A stretch of DNA of 64,000 bases from Delphinapterus leucas (Eukaryota; Chordata; Mammalia; Artiodactyla; Monodontidae): the NCBI RefSeq assembly GCF_002288925.2, contig NW_022098031.1, positions 8,974,354-9,038,353 on the forward strand, given 5' to 3'. This document shows positions 11,701 to 26,700 of the stretch, one piece after another. A program made the position numbers and the translations under genes. Position 1 is the first letter of the stretch, and each line of letters opens with the position of its first letter. Below the pieces are notes generated by a model. The model ran no database searches and had not been told where the DNA came from. It worked only from the letters and a program-made list of their open reading frames with translations.

Positions 11701-14700
11701 TCAAATTTGTTCATTATTTTATTATGGGACTGTCTTTTTTTATTTTTAATATTGGCTCTCGGTCATATAGTTTGTGTAAATCATGCCCTTTATACGTCAT
11801 TGAAATGTGCCATTTAAGTTTCTTTGAAATGTGAGAGAACATAGAAAAATTTGTAAAGCAATATGAATGCAGAATCCTGTCTATATTTCCAAACTTTGCC
11901 CTTTTATAATGGTCTCACCTGTACCTGATTTGACCACAGTTTTCTTTACTGATTTACTTTTTTCCCCAGCGAAAACCTAATTAACTTATGCAATTATTTC
12001 ATAGAACAATTCTTTTTTTCTTTCCACCCTCATGTTTCATTGATTTATGTAAAGTTTCATTAAATTACTGGGCTCTAATAACAAGTACAACTGTCATTAA
12101 GAGGTTCGGATATAAATACCACTTGTTGAACATACAGCTCAGCAAATAGTGACAGACTTGCTGGACTTAGTAAGAGAGCGGAAAGAGGGCTTTCAGTGTT
12201 CCACGAGCATCAGCATATTTCATAGGGAGGGCATTGGTTATTGCTGTACAAAGAAGTGTCGGTTATTAGTGCAGAAATCAAAAACAGAAACTTGAATGTA
12301 TAAAGTGATATTTGCTCAGAGGGTCCTAGCCCCAAGAGGATGGTCCCAGAAAACCTTATGAAAACACCTGAGCTTCAGTTTTATCAGCTGTAAAATGATA
12401 AAAAATAATAATAATAACAACAATATCTACTCTCTGCTCTACCTAACGCAAATGATCGTGGAAGGGATTCAGTGATATAAGGTTGGTGAAGGTGCTTTTA
12501 ATATTAAATTGCTGCACCTATGTTACTAATATTTAATTGGAACACTAAGAATTAGAGTAACCAAAACCATAATAATTTTAGAAAATCTGACCCATTCTGT
12601 CTTATATGCAAATGTAACCCAAATGCAACTGAGTATCTTCTTTTTGTTTGTTTAGAGCCACTTTCTATGTGATGATAGTCTTTAGCTCATAGAGCAAAAT
12701 CTCTTTGATTTTAAGTGCATGGAATTTAAAAAGAAAGTAACTTAAAAATAGATTTTTTTTTTCAGGCAACTAAAATACTAGCTAGACCTGTTCCTTCTTT
12801 ATACACAAATAGTCCTAATGTGGGTGTGAGAGGGATGGTCAAAGAAAAAAAGATTATAAAAATATCAGTTTGCTTTGCATTGCGTTCTACTTTTGCTGTA
12901 AACCACTGATTATGAAACATTGGTTGATGTCCAGAATCTTTAGTTAGGGTTCACTAATTACTTGTTTGCACAAGAGACACATGACCTTCTGGAAACCTCT
13001 TTGTCCTCCAAATTATGAATTCTTGGAATTAATAGATAATTTTACTGCAAGAATCAGCCCATCTAGCAGAAGAATAGTGATGATTTGGGGTTACATACTG
13101 CTAGATAGCGTGCTATTTCAAATTACCTACAATTATTATGGTTTCACAATATTATCTGTAAGAGAGCATTTTCCTTCCTTGCATTTTCCTTTTTTATATC
13201 ATTGTTAGCACCACAATAAAGAAACCCTAAAAAGCTCTTCACAAAACTAATTTGAACATGAACTTGTGCTCTTAGAAACAACTATGTTTGCCACTCTCCC
13301 TCACTTCATATTCAAAAGCACCCACACTTCTCTGGTCTCTTTTTCTACGTTCTCCTAAAAGGGGGAAAAATGTATTCGGTGTGTAGAAATAAGCTATTGT
13401 ATCTCAGAAAGGAGATGGGATGCTAATTAAGGGTTGTTTGAATGAACAAGTCACATTGCATTGTCTACTGGGAGCCTGCTGCCAATTTCATTTTTGGTAA
13501 AGAGTCAAGAAAAACATTCAAGAGGGCCCCGGCAAGCTTGGGAGAGAAGCGAGCAGCGCTTCCATTTATCAAGTAGGTGCACAAGCCTGGATTGTATTGT
13601 TAAGAGTCAGGGTGCAGGCTGAGAGCTCCTGCCTCACAGCTTTTCTTACCGGTTTCAAGAGCCACCTTCCCAAAGAGGGGCCTGCTCCTCAGACGTGATC
13701 TTGGACAATGGGGCCACGTATGCCAGACTGCTGGGCAAAGAATGCCTCTTTCTTTGTTCAGTACCTTTTTCAAGATTCTTTGTCACTCTTCTTGGATTCA
13801 TCCAGGAGGCATGGGTTTTAAGACACAAAATAGCTCGGGTCTTGCAGCGAAATAATTGATGCTCCATTGAAAGAAACCAGGCAAATTGGTTAGTATGATT
13901 ACCTTTAACAAACTGGGGGAATTTGAGACATTTGGCAACTCGTAAATGAGGAGGGAAAGAAATTGCTGTATTTTTAAAAGATTGCTTTTTTAAAAAAATT
14001 ATTAAAATATAGTTGATTTACAATGCTGTGTTAGTTTCGGGTGTACAGCAAAGTGATTCAGTTATACATATATATATACATATATATATGTATAATTCTT
14101 TTTTAGATTCTTTTCCGTTATAGGTTATTACAAGATTTTGAGTATAGTTCCCTGTGCTAAAGATTTCTTTTTTAATGTTAATGTTATATTAGCCAGAGTA
14201 AGCCTTTAGCCTGATTGCTTGACAGTCTTGGGTGTGAGGTGGCGTGTAAATAGAGGTGAAAATGATTTACTTTGTTTGGAAAAGGACCAGAACGTAGAGG
14301 ATGCAAATGTGTTTTTATTGTAGTGGATGAAAAACACTGATTCCACTAGGTGAAGTGACTTCCTTGTGGCTTTATCACATAGAGTACTTGGTACTTAGCA
14401 TGATAGAGCCCCAGAGGTCTGTTTCTGATACTTTATGTGTCTTTTCCTTTAGTTCTGTAATTCTGTAATGTTTTTGCTGCTACTCTTTTAAATCTATAAG
14501 TACTTAATTTTTTTCAAGTTTGGTCACGTGCCTTTGACATAGATGTAAAGAAACAAGTGTACTGAGGACCTCAAAGTCCCTGTTGAAGGCAAGAAGTGAA
14601 AGAATTTCTCTATAAATATGCATGTGTGTTTGAAAGAAAATCATGAATTCTATTTAAACAATATTTCTAAAATTAAATTGCTTCCCTGGGCACTGAAAAT

Positions 14701-17700
14701 AAAATGTCAACTTTCACACTTTACATTCTTAGTCATTAAAATATGTGGCAAGAAATTAATAGCTCTTTTGCAGTTGTTTAAAAGGTAAAATAATAAATAA
14801 TATGAGCTTATATATATGCTTGAGTCTTATTTTGTAGTTTTTTAAATAATGTAGCTTGGATATCATAAAAATAATATAATATTTAATGCATGATCTAATG
14901 CATATTTAAGTAATAATCTAATCACTTTAGATCAAAAACCCATTCCATAACTGAGTAGTTGTAAAATAACAATAATAATAATAATAATAACATCATGTTT
15001 TTAATGCCTACTGTATGCCTGGCTTTGTCTTAAGTGCTTTCCATGTATTAAATCTTGAGGAAACTGAGTCCAGAGAGATTAAGTATCCTGTTTATGGATT
15101 CACAGATAAATGGTAGCACCAAAATTTGGCCCCAGGCTCTCTGACTCCAAAGCTTGCACTTTAACCACCACATTATATTTTCTTGCTCGCCATATAATTA
15201 TTATTACTGCTATTAAACCCTTCAAAGAGGATCCATCATAAAAATTTTTAAAATAATTTTGCTATACATTTATTTCAATGGATCCCATAGGCGAAAGGGT
15301 CATTGGTCCTAGAAAATATAATACCTTAGGTGTATTAATGGTCATTACATCTGCTTTACATACAAGGGAAACTGGATTCTGTGGCACCTAACACATTACA
15401 GATACTCTAATTAGAGACTTTTTTTGATGAAGCAGGAAATGTGACTTGCCTCAATCACTGTGGGAAAACATTCGTTTTAATCCTAGTCATCACAGGATAA
15501 ACTCTAATATTTGGATCTTAGCTTCCTAATTCTTAATTCAGTTCTTAATTAGTCCTTAATTTCTCTATGGGGATTTGGAAAATTTTGCCTTAATTATTTT
15601 TTGGTGTGGGATTAATAGTGTTGGGCAGACATATGTAAAAATTGATATTTTATTTAAAAAGCATTGAGATATAATTTATACTACACTATACATACTATAA
15701 AGCTTACCCATTTAAAATGTACGGTTCAGTGGTTTTAGCTCATTTACAGAACTGTAAAAATTGATACTTGATTTTTTTATATTAACTAAATAGAAAATTT
15801 TCAGATGCTTGAATAAAAAATACTCCAAGGCCAATGAAAACCATTAATATTTGCTTCTTTAATATTTGTTCTTCTTTCCCCTCCTCCAGAAATGTGTGCT
15901 TTACTGGCCAGAAAAGAGAGGAATATATGGGAAAGTCGAGGTTCTGGTTATCAATGTAAATGAATGTGATAACTACACCGTTCGAAACCTTGTCTTAAAG
16001 GTAAAACTGTGGAGCTGTAGCTATCTACAAAGTAGGCGATGTTGGAGGATTACATTTCTACTTTGAAATTATTTATCCTAATAAGTACTGCAGATTCAAT
16101 TTAAATAAATTAAATAATGTCACGATCAAGGAGAAATTATAATCACTCCCTTAAGGATTTCTTTGTTATCGGCTACTATTAGTATGTGGAATTATTAAAT
16201 TAGTATAAGCAGCAATTAAGGAAATTCACTAAGTGGGAGACTCAGGTCTTCTACTCTGCATAAATATGACGTCTCTGATTTAACCTTTTGAATGCCTTTA
16301 ACTAAAGGCTTGTGCTAGAGACTGTACCATGATTTCTTTTTTTAATGTCCCTTTGGTCTAAGCAGATTTAAGTAAGGCCTGGAAACTGTGAAAGGGAAAA
16401 TCTGCGCTTGTGGGAGGCAAGAAAAGCCTGAAGTGTTGATGAGATCTCCCAAAAGCTGGAGTCACAGTCATTTATGGGGACTTTCCCGGACCACATTATG
16501 TCATAGAAAAGTTATTTAAGTTTGGGGCAGCAGATGCTGAGGACTGTTGCCATGGTATTGTTTTTACTTCTGGAGAGCAATCAGCCCAAAGATTCCAGTT
16601 CTATCTAGAGCCTCATTACCGGGACAGAATCACCGCAGAGAGGAAGAGGGTAGATGCAGAGCCGCGAGGCACTTACTGAGACCTGTTCAACACGGTGTTC
16701 TCAAGTGCCTCGTCCACACCAGGCCCCCCACTGGGTTTTGACGTGATGTGCGTGGACCCTCACTCAAAGCATTTCTAATCTAGTGACCCCCTTGTCGCTC
16801 CTTTACTACAGGAATTCCTCACTGCTGTGAAAAACTGGAATTTGGGATGAGTGTAGAATTATTAGAGAGACTGACTATAAAATTAAGCGTTCTTATACTG
16901 GTCAATGTGTTTATAATAACGTCTCAGGAATGTTCAAAGAGCAGGAAACGCACTATATCCTGATTCTTTCTTGGCTATATCTTCATCTAACATCCATTGT
17001 GTTTATTATAACAAATTACAAACATATATTTAGCATATGTATGTTTTCTATATTAAATATATCTTAAACATATGTACTAAATACATATTTATCATTTAAC
17101 AGAGCAAGGCTGTCAAACTTTGGCATCAGCATAGTTACAGTAAAGTTTTCTCAGGGTGAAAGAGTATTCTTCAAAAATCTCCTAGATTTTTTTTCCGCCT
17201 AGAAATAAGTTGCCAGCAAGATGGGAGTGATAGAAGGCATTCAGTATTGTGGTTTGGGTGACTTTTAGTTCCACAGGACAATGAAGCATCTGGTGGCTGT
17301 TGCTATTTTCAGCAAGGAAGTCACACGCAACACGTGAAGCATTACTGGTACACCTCATGGCCCGACCACAAGACTCCAGCCAGTGCCCAGCCCCTTCTAC
17401 AGCTCATGCTGGATGTGGAAGAAGACAGACTTGCCTCCGTGGGCCGAGGGCCTGTGGTTGTCCACTGCAGGTAAGGGATGAGCTGTCCTTTCTGCGTAAG
17501 CAGCTGTCCTTCGTAAAGTCATAGAGCAGGTGGAAGTTGGGTTTTACTTCCTGGTTCTGACTTGGCTGATAAATTAAATATGTATTGAAAATGATTAACT
17601 TCCTCATACTTGTGGCTTGACCGAGACGATACTTAACAGAAATGAAGTGACATCATTAGCATATTTTCAGCAGTCACACAGTGGAGAAAATATCACTTCT

Positions 17701-20700
17701 AATTAATAGCTCAGGGAGCAGGGGAACTTATTCACTCAGTCCTCTACCTTGAAACGTAGATGGACTCAATTAGTCTCATCAGTCTCACGTATGCTAGGAA
17801 TGACATATGGTTTTTTAAATTATCAACAGCCTTTTGTTGTTTCAAGATGGCCCCTGGACTTTACTAGGATTGTATCTTGATAACATTTATTATTATGTCA
17901 AATTTGGTGAAAACCAGTCAACTATTCTAAAAGTTACCTCATGAAAAACAGATGGAAATAAATTTATGAAATGGGAAGTGGGCAAGTGGTAATTTGCCAA
18001 AAGGAGAACAAAGTGCTGTTACCAGAACATGCGGTACTGGAGGCTGGGCCGACACAGTGACAGATGTCCGCAGTGGTTCCCTTCCCTAACGTCTAGCTTA
18101 AAGGTCTTCTCCTTTAAATTATACCTCTTCCCCCTGTTTTCCCGTTAGTGTGCCCAAACTAAAGCATGTATTTTAAGGTTATTTATATAACTGGCCATTT
18201 ATTCTCCATACTTTCTCCAAATAATTGGTGTTACTTTATTGACTCTCCTAAGTCTTGTAAGATAGTTTTTGATATTGTTAAGAAATAAAATATATTATTT
18301 TAGATTATAATTTTAGCCTTCTTTTGAACCTTTGTGGTTTAATTAAGGGTAAAATTTACTATATGTCTCTTTATCCAAAGTGTCATTATCTAGTTTCTAA
18401 CATTAGGCCTCATCCTAAACTTAGCTTGGGGCTGAAGAAAAATACCTAACTGGCCATACTTTAGGGCTGGAAGTGTCCCCCACCCAAAATCATAAAACAG
18501 TCAGGATATCTAAAATGAACTTACCATTTCCCCTGTGAAACCAGCTCCCCTTCTGATTGCTATTTCTAAGAATGAGACCATCTTTTTTCCAGGCACTCAA
18601 CATCAAATGTTGACAGTTATCTTTGGCCCTTCTCTCAATTCCAGCCTCCATATCTAATCAGTCACCAGATTGGCTTTCCCTTCAAAGCTTCTCCCATAAT
18701 CATCACTTCCTGCCCAACCACCCAAGTTCAGGCCCTTATGACCTCACCCATGTATTTTAGAAGAAGTCGGCTAATTGCACATACACACCCCACTTCCCCA
18801 TGCCCCACCCCTACTACAGCCTATTCTGTGCACTCCTCTTGGATGAGGTGCCTAAAACCCTCTTTCATCACATGGAGTCTATGCTCAGCACTTCTCAAAG
18901 GCTTCCCATTCCCTAGAGCAAAAGTTCTCAACCTCGGATCTGTGGATTAGCTATGAGGGCCCGTGAACTTGAAATGACTTGAACAGATTTGAATACATGA
19001 AGTTAGGTGAATTTTCTGGGAGTGAAAACTCATTGCTTTCAACAAATTCTAAAAAAAAAAAAAAAGGAATAAAAAAGACTACCATTCTTTTACCGGATGA
19101 TGTCCAAACCTTTTAGCTTTCCATTTAAGATCCTTTATAGGCCCCACTGTACCTTCCCAGTCTTATTTCCCACTGTTCCTCTAATGTAGCCTTCTCTTTA
19201 AGCCAGACTAGCCAACTCATTGTCATTCTATTCTACAGCAATTCTTTCCTTTTACCATTCTCATCCATGGAACATTCTCTCTCCTTCATGATAACCAAAA
19301 TGCCTGCCATTCACAGGGTATAGTTCAAGTCCTGTCTCTTTATTGAGACAAACTCTCCATAGACACTTCAACTAAAAGGGACTCACTCCTCATCTGAATT
19401 CCTCTGCACCCACATTCAACAGGAAGTAAGTGCCATGTAGGAGAAATAGTGCTATTTGAGTGCCAAGAGGGGAATTATTCATTCAAACCATGAGGATTGA
19501 AAAAGCCTCTAAAAGTTGGAATAATGTTGAACAGGATCTTGAAAAGAGGTCCAATGTTTGTGGTTTTAAAAGGTGGGAGGGAGGGCATTTCCGATTGGAG
19601 AAATATCCATTAACACAAAAAGAAAAATTAGAAAATAGGAGTTTTTTGCAATGATTCAAATGAAAACAATGACGCAAAGGGTACAAAGTTGACAGCAAAA
19701 AGCTTGAAAGTTCGTCACAGTCATATTATGTAAGGGCCTGAATACCATGGAAGGGTGCTTAGACATTGTGCTGTGACCATTGGGAGCCATCTACAGTTTT
19801 TGAGTAGCGAGTAATATGATCCGGTCCCTGTTTTAGAAAGATGAACCTAGCAGCTGTGTATATCATGAATTAGCCCAGGAAGAGTCTTGAGCCTTGGAAA
19901 CCATAATGAGATCATTGCTAATCATAAAGTAAGATTTCAAAAACGTGAGCACAGTTTATAGAAAGGAAAGTATGGATCACAACAGCTCCGCAGAGGTGGA
20001 AAATATAAGAATTGGTAACAGATTGGATGTGGGAGTTGAGATGTTGAAAATAGCTCCAAGATTTCTAGGCTGGAAAACTTGTGGCTGCCTGGTAATGCCA
20101 TTGAGGAAAAAGATAATTAATTCTGTTTTAGATACACTGAATTTAGATACATTGAAATGCAGCAAGTGTAAAAAAGCAACAGCAAGAGTGCCAGCTAGGA
20201 GGTGGAATGCCAATCTAGAGTTTAGGAGAAACTTGGGGAATTTAAGTGGAGATCTGAGAGAAATTTACATTTGTGGTTGAAATTGCTGAGAGAGAGAGCG
20301 AGAGAGAAAGCTTGTTTGTTAAGTTGATGACTTACCGTCTGAAGGAGATTCATGAGTAAACCTTCCATGACAGGTAGTATGTCTGTTTAACTGTTACCTT
20401 GATTAAAAAAAAAAAAAAAAAAAACTTGGAAATATGTGCTTCTAGCCACATCCTCTCTCCTTAACTGAATTGAATCTTCAGTTATTCACTAGCATCTTCC
20501 ACATCAGTATATCCAAGACCAAAGTCCCCACTCTTTCCCTCAAATCAACCCTCATTCCAGAATTCCCACTTCCTCTCGACAAACGCTGCCATTCTTCCAG
20601 TTCTCCAGGCGAGTCACCTTGGACTTTTTGCTTTTCTCACCGTTCAGCTCCACTCCTCCACACTCACATTTATGATGTGTATAAGTCTTTCCCCTCCTTG

Positions 20701-23700
20701 CTACTGCCCATACCTTACCTAATTTCAGGCCTTAATTCTTCTTTGTAGAACAACTAGTACCTTTTTCACTATTCTCTCCCCCACTACTACCTCCCTCCAC
20801 TCCATTCATCCTACTGCTTAGACCTAAAGGGAAGAATTGCTGTTAAAGCACTCAGCACAGGGCCGGGTTTGTACACTCAGTACATGAGAGCTGTTGCTGC
20901 TGTAATTACTACTATTAATCGCAATTGTTTCCAATTTTAAAAGTACCTTTTTAAAAGAATATATTTTACCTTTGCTATTTTTCCTGCACTTTTTAATGCG
21001 TTACCTTTTCTTCTCAGTGCAGGGATAGGCAGGACGGGGTGTTTTATTGCTACATCCATCGGCTGTCGACAGTTGAGAGAAGAAGGAGTTGTGGACGCGC
21101 TGAGCATCGTCTGCCAGCTGCGTGTGGACAGGTGAGTGTCAGGGGCAGAGGGTGAGAGACACTTCAGAGCAGCGTCATCATCACAACCTAATCCGATCAG
21201 CCTGACTTTGTCAACACCACAGGCTCTGAAGTCCTAACTCTCTGTGGAGATTTGTGTAAAATGCTTAGGAATGTACATTACATTAAAAAGCCATCAAAGA
21301 AACTGTTATTTGCAACACTGACCCTCAGGAGTCCAAAGCCAAGAGCTTATGCTTAACCCTTCCTTGTCTTTGATGCAGGTTGTTTATGGTGGTAGCTGTT
21401 CCTTCTTAATCTCACACCTCTGTTCCTCCATAGGGACTTTGCATTTTCATGTGACTTAAGTGAATCATTCACTTTAGGATCTTGATCCTTAAAAATGAGG
21501 CATATGTCATAATACCAAGAATCGTCTTTTTTTCCACTGTTCCTTTTTTAATTGCACAAAATGCAGATAACAAAATTTACCATCTTAACCATTTTTAAGA
21601 GTACAGTTCAGAGTGTTAAGTACATTCACATTGTCCTGCAACCTAATCCAGAACTCTTTTCATCTTGAAAAGCTCTGTACCCATTAAACAACAAGTACCC
21701 ATTTCTTGTCAACCACCATTCACCTTCTCACTCTATGAGTTTGGCTACTCTCGGTGCCTCATGTAAGTGGAATCATGCAGTATTTGTCCTTTTGTTACTG
21801 GCTTCTTTCACTTAGCGTAATATCTTCAAGATTCATCCATACTGTAGCACGTGTCAGAATTTCCTTCCTTTTTAAGGCTAAATAATATTCCATTGTACGT
21901 ATATACCGTATTTGGTTTATCCATTCATGTGTCAATGGACACTTGGGTTGCTGCCACCTTTTGGCTGCTGTGAACATGGATGTACAAATAGCTATTTGAG
22001 ATTCTTTGGAGTATATACCCAGAAATGGGATGGCTGCACCATATGGTAATATTTTAAACTTTTCAAGGAATACCATATTGGTTTCCACAGCAGCTGCACC
22101 ATTTACAGTGCCACCAACAGTGTACAGGGGTTCCAACTTCTGTTTGTTTAGTTTTGTTTTTTGTAGTGGCCATCCTAATGGGTGTGGGTTGGAAGAGTCA
22201 TGTTTATGTATAGATGGTTTGATCACCTTTGTGATGATGTCTGTTTATGCACTGAAAACAGGACAAACAATAATTTCTTTTCTTCCTTGCTCCACAACTA
22301 AGCCTGGGGAAATGAACAGTTGAGTCAGTGACCGAGAACGTGCACAGGTGCTCATTGAGAGCAGGCACAGAGAGGAAGATGCTGTACGGGCACATGAGCA
22401 GTGGACCTCCCTGCTCTGCAGTTTGCTGTGCTATCATGGATGAAGAGCTGTTCTGAGAGCTGAGCTATGGTTTCTCTTCTTTCATTCGCACAGCGAATAT
22501 TTATGAATCATCTCCTAAACGCAAGGCATTTTTCTGGATGCTGCATGTACTTAAAGGAGATGAGTGTGGCTCTGCTCTCCTAGAGTTTAGATGCTAACAG
22601 AGAGAAGAGAAGAGATAATAAACAGCACAGAAATAAACAGGACAATTTCAGACAGAGATAAATGCTCTGAGGTAATAAAACAAGAGTCACAGGATCTGAG
22701 CCTCCTGGAATTTAGTCCTGTGACCTAGAGTTTCCTAAAAGTAAAACTACAAAAGTCACATTTTTAAGTCATGCAATAAATATTTGTTGAGCCCCTACTA
22801 TGTACTAGGTCCTAGAATTTCAATAGAGACAAAAGAATTGTTCGGAAAATTCAACGAGAAAATATATATAAAGCACTCAGAACAGAGTCTGGCACACAGG
22901 AAGCCTTTCAATAAATGTTCACTTCGTTACTATCATCTTCATTATTATTAAGATCATCAGTGAAGTTTCTCCAGTCTCTAAAAACTAAACATTCAAATCT
23001 CCTTTCCAGATGAGGTTTTCCCTCCCTATCACTATCGTTCTTTGTTTCCTTTTAAATAGTAATTTCTAAGTCTTTGTCAGTGTATCTTCCCTCTATTTTT
23101 CTCTTAACTTTGGCTTATTAGAAGCTGTTTACCTTGATGATTAAGATTATGGACTCTGGAAATCTATTACCTGGCTTTGCATCCTGGCTCCCACCATCTC
23201 CTGGTTGTGTGGCCTTGGGCAAATTATAAGACTTCTCCATGCCTTGATTTTCTCATCTGGAAAATGGAAGTAATAATAGTATCTACTTCTTATGTTGTTA
23301 TAAGGATTAAGAGATAATCTGTAAAGTGACTGGCACTTAAGCATGCAACCAAGGTTAGCCACAGTTATTATCAATAAATATAGCAAGAACCTGAACATGT
23401 ATCTATAAATTGGAACTAATAATATATACGCCACAGGGTTGCAGTAACATTAAGAGGAGATTATACCTGTGGAGTACTGAGCAGAACATTTAGTCTAGGT
23501 TTCTTACCCTCTCTCTACCCCCCTCCTCACTTCTGCCTTTCCATACCCCTCATGTAACTACTCCCAAAAATGTCTACTTTTTGTGCATAAGAAGATCAGC
23601 TTCAGTTCTCTCTCCTCCTCCTCTTATAATTGCTGTCTTGGTTTCCTGAAACCCCCTTGCCTTCCATCCACTACTGCCCACCCCAACTGGAACAGGATTC

Positions 23701-26700
23701 ATTTGCTTCACTTCAGACTCCGCGACCTACCTTCACCAAGAAGAGGGGACCTATGTCAGAGAGTGAGGGACAGTACCCAGTCAGTGTGGAGTTGCTCCTG
23801 CGGTGACCTTGATCTCTTCTGCTTTGTGCTTCTGTAAACAAGTCTCCTGCATGGGACCCACATATCCCCCAGGGACTCCAGTTCATGTCCGTGCACCTAC
23901 TTTCCTATTAGCTAGAGCCAGAGCTCCATGAATGCCAAATACATAGATCTAAACGGACTCCAAGTTGATGTCCAACACCTGTTCTGACCCTATTTGGAAC
24001 AACACCCTGAAAAAAAGGGGGGGCTTGGTTTGCTCGTTGTTTGGGCTCTTGTTACTCTTAGATCTTGTCTATTCGCCCTCCCATCTCCCTCCTCCCCCAC
24101 CGGCTTCTATAGCCTGACCTCCACCTTGGTTTCCACTTCCCTGTCACATTACTCTGTCAAGTCTACCAAATTGTTCTCTAGCTTTGAAGAGAATCACAAA
24201 TACATTTTAAAAACCATATCACAATGCCTCCTCTATCGGCTCCTTCCTTCCTAAAGCAAATGGGCAGAAATTTTTAGCCTTGGCCTTTCATCACCACCAA
24301 GGTCTCCCACAAGGCTTGTCTTTTTACTCCTGATAGGATTTTCAAAACATATTCAACTTCTCTGCTGATCTAAAGCCTATGGATTCCCTACCCCCTGGAT
24401 CTGAATTACTGCCAATATGTGTCTTGATATCATTCTAACTGATTTATTCATCAAGATCCCTTCTACATAAATTCTGAGCCGCTGCTTCTGTTGTTTATGA
24501 AGCAGATCGTCTCCTTGAAACTTTCCTTGAAAAGTCTTTCCTTTGCCTTCCTTCCTTCACAGGATTAACAGATTTTCTTTTTCTTGTCTCTTCCTTCTGT
24601 TGTGCACTTCCTTAATTATTATAAAAAGCAAAACAGAAAACTCCCTCCTTTCTTTGTCTCCATCCAACTTCTTTCCATCCTTCTTGCATCTTGCTTCATT
24701 TTTTCATTCTTTTCTTGTCATACTTCACTTTCAGAATTCCAGTTTGTAGGTGACTGCTGCTGTCGACCATGGCTTTAACTCATATTGGTAAAGGGAAAAG
24801 TGGCCTCAGAAAATCCAAATGCCTGTCCTTCTGCTCTTGCAGCTTATCGTTATTCATCAGCTCTTCAAACCTTGCACCCAATCCTGGTCTCTGTGGCGGT
24901 CCTTGCCTTCAGTTTTGTCTTCGAAACATTCCAAAATGCACTGTTGAAAGCAGTGGTTTATTTAATGATGGTCACTGCACCATGGTCTTCAGAGCACATG
25001 CCTCATTTAACTCCCAAAATGAACCCAAGAGTCAGAAAAGAGATATTCCTTGGCCTCACTTTTTTAAAATAAGGAAACAAAGAATTCAAGATAGCAAGTA
25101 ACTTGCCCAATGTCACCTAGCTAAGAAAACTGGTGAAATAGACCTCTTTGGCATCTGGGACTTCTGATTTCTAACTCAAAAGGTATGACTGTTTTTGATG
25201 AAAGTAAACAATCTTTTGGAATATGTTTATTGAAGAATTGCTAGACAAAAACTTAGCTCTTTGATCATTCTTTGCCGATAAAAAAATGCAATGACACTAT
25301 AATTTTTAAAACAATGGTTAATATGAAGGAGAGCTGTTTCATGAATAAAGTGATATTGTCAGCAGTTGCCTGAAAAATATAATTTGAGGAACATGGAGAA
25401 TTTGCCTCATCCCAAAATATCTGTCTATGGAGGGTGCCTAAAATATCTGTGTGTAGTGAATGTTTAAAAGACTACTATTAGAGAGCCAGCCTTTGGTTTA
25501 AAGAGTCATTCCTTTTTCAAGTTTCTTGAACGTACAGTTGAGAGGTGAGAGTGATACCTTATGTCTTCCTGGCTATTAACACTTTAAACAGGGTGATCTA
25601 TCCTTTTCCAGTTAGGGTATGTTAGCTAGAGGGTATGTTAGCTAGAGAGTGTGTAACTCCACACATCGGGAAGACATTCAGAACTGAGGTCTTGATGAAG
25701 AGGAATTGAAGAGAGGGCTCCAGAAGAGGCCCTGCCATTGAGACTGATAGACAGCTCTGGGCACTGGGGAGGTGAGGGCAGAAGAGCTGCAAAACCGCTA
25801 CCTGATTTGCAGGGCCCAGTGCAAAATGAAAATGTGGAGCCCCATTTTAAAAAATGATTAACTCTTTCAAGGTGGCAACAGCAAAGCATGAAGCCAATAC
25901 GGGGTCCTTCTCAGCACAGGGAGATGGGGCTGGTGTGACTGAGCATGTCGAGTCCATGCAGTCGACCCTGTTGGGGGATGTTTTAGGATGGATGTTTGTA
26001 GATGGGTGTGAATTCTGTGTCCTGTGGAACAGTCACCCACGATCTCTGCTCAGAGCAGTCCTCCTGGATCATGCATACGGTCATTCATTCAACAAACATT
26101 TACTAAACATCTACTGCTGAACGTGCATCAGGCGCCTGGGTAGAGCAAATTGGATTCCTTGACAGACTTTTCCAGACTGTGTTTCTCAGGGCACATTTTA
26201 ACGATTAATTACACTATGAGAACCCGCCAAGTGTCAGACTCTCTTAGCCTGTACTCAGGCAAAAAATAATAATAATAAAATAAAATTTAAAAGCTTCTCA
26301 ATTAATTTTGAGAAAAAGCTATATGCTATATTTCTTAGAACCCCTCTCCACTTGGATATTCACAAAAAGTATTAAAGCATTAAAGGATCTGAAGTGTCCC
26401 CCAGCATGGAAATCTATTACACTTCCTTGAAGGACTCTTTCACATTTATTTGACCACACAAAACTTTCCTCAGACACTATCTAAAAGGGAGGGAAAGAAG
26501 TTGTAAAATAATAAATATAAGCTATTCTTTCAAGAAGTTTGGTGGCGAAGAGAAGACTAGAGATGGCATAGGAATTTGAGCCTGGGTGGAGACCATTAAA
26601 AAGGGGAAAGGAAAGGGTGGGACTGATTGGAAGCATCCAGCTGAGCATAATAAGGGCTACAAAAGACAGAGCCAATATATCAGAGGGCTAATATTTTGTA

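Larger units (their letters stand above)
3352..15889 (+). other. PTPRR: PTPRR intron, 12.5 kb
   Basis: Contains CHR SINEs at 3824, 5526, 7191 and 10786, an L1/HAL1-like fragment around 5240-6330, an L1 3' end at 13994-14158, MIR copies at 8405, 10400 and 15001, an L2 at 9648, a 45-bp tandem duplication at 9446 and an L1M fragment at 15640. Stretches 6330-7170, 7400-8400, 11090-13990 and 14180-14960 show nothing I can identify beyond AT-rich intron. Confidence 0.85.
17471..21017 (+). other. PTPRR: PTPRR intron, 3.5 kb, largely ancient repeats
   Basis: After about 1 kb of unannotated sequence, most of the intron is old repeat DNA: an L2-like fragment (18530-19400) split by a later insertion, a degraded repeat of uncertain family (about 19480-20280), a GA-rich and A-run patch (20285-20424), and a second L2-like piece (20455-20900). 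Confidence 0.7.

Noticed and set aside
21795..22226. Open frame of 143 aa on the minus strand with protein-like content
   Set aside because: It is the degraded C-terminal end of L1 ORF2 (old L1M copy), not a host gene.
24543..25101. Overlapping Ser/Leu-rich open frames on the + strand
   Set aside because: They come from pyrimidine-rich intron and a MIR copy; no motifs, no splice structure and no homologue recognised.
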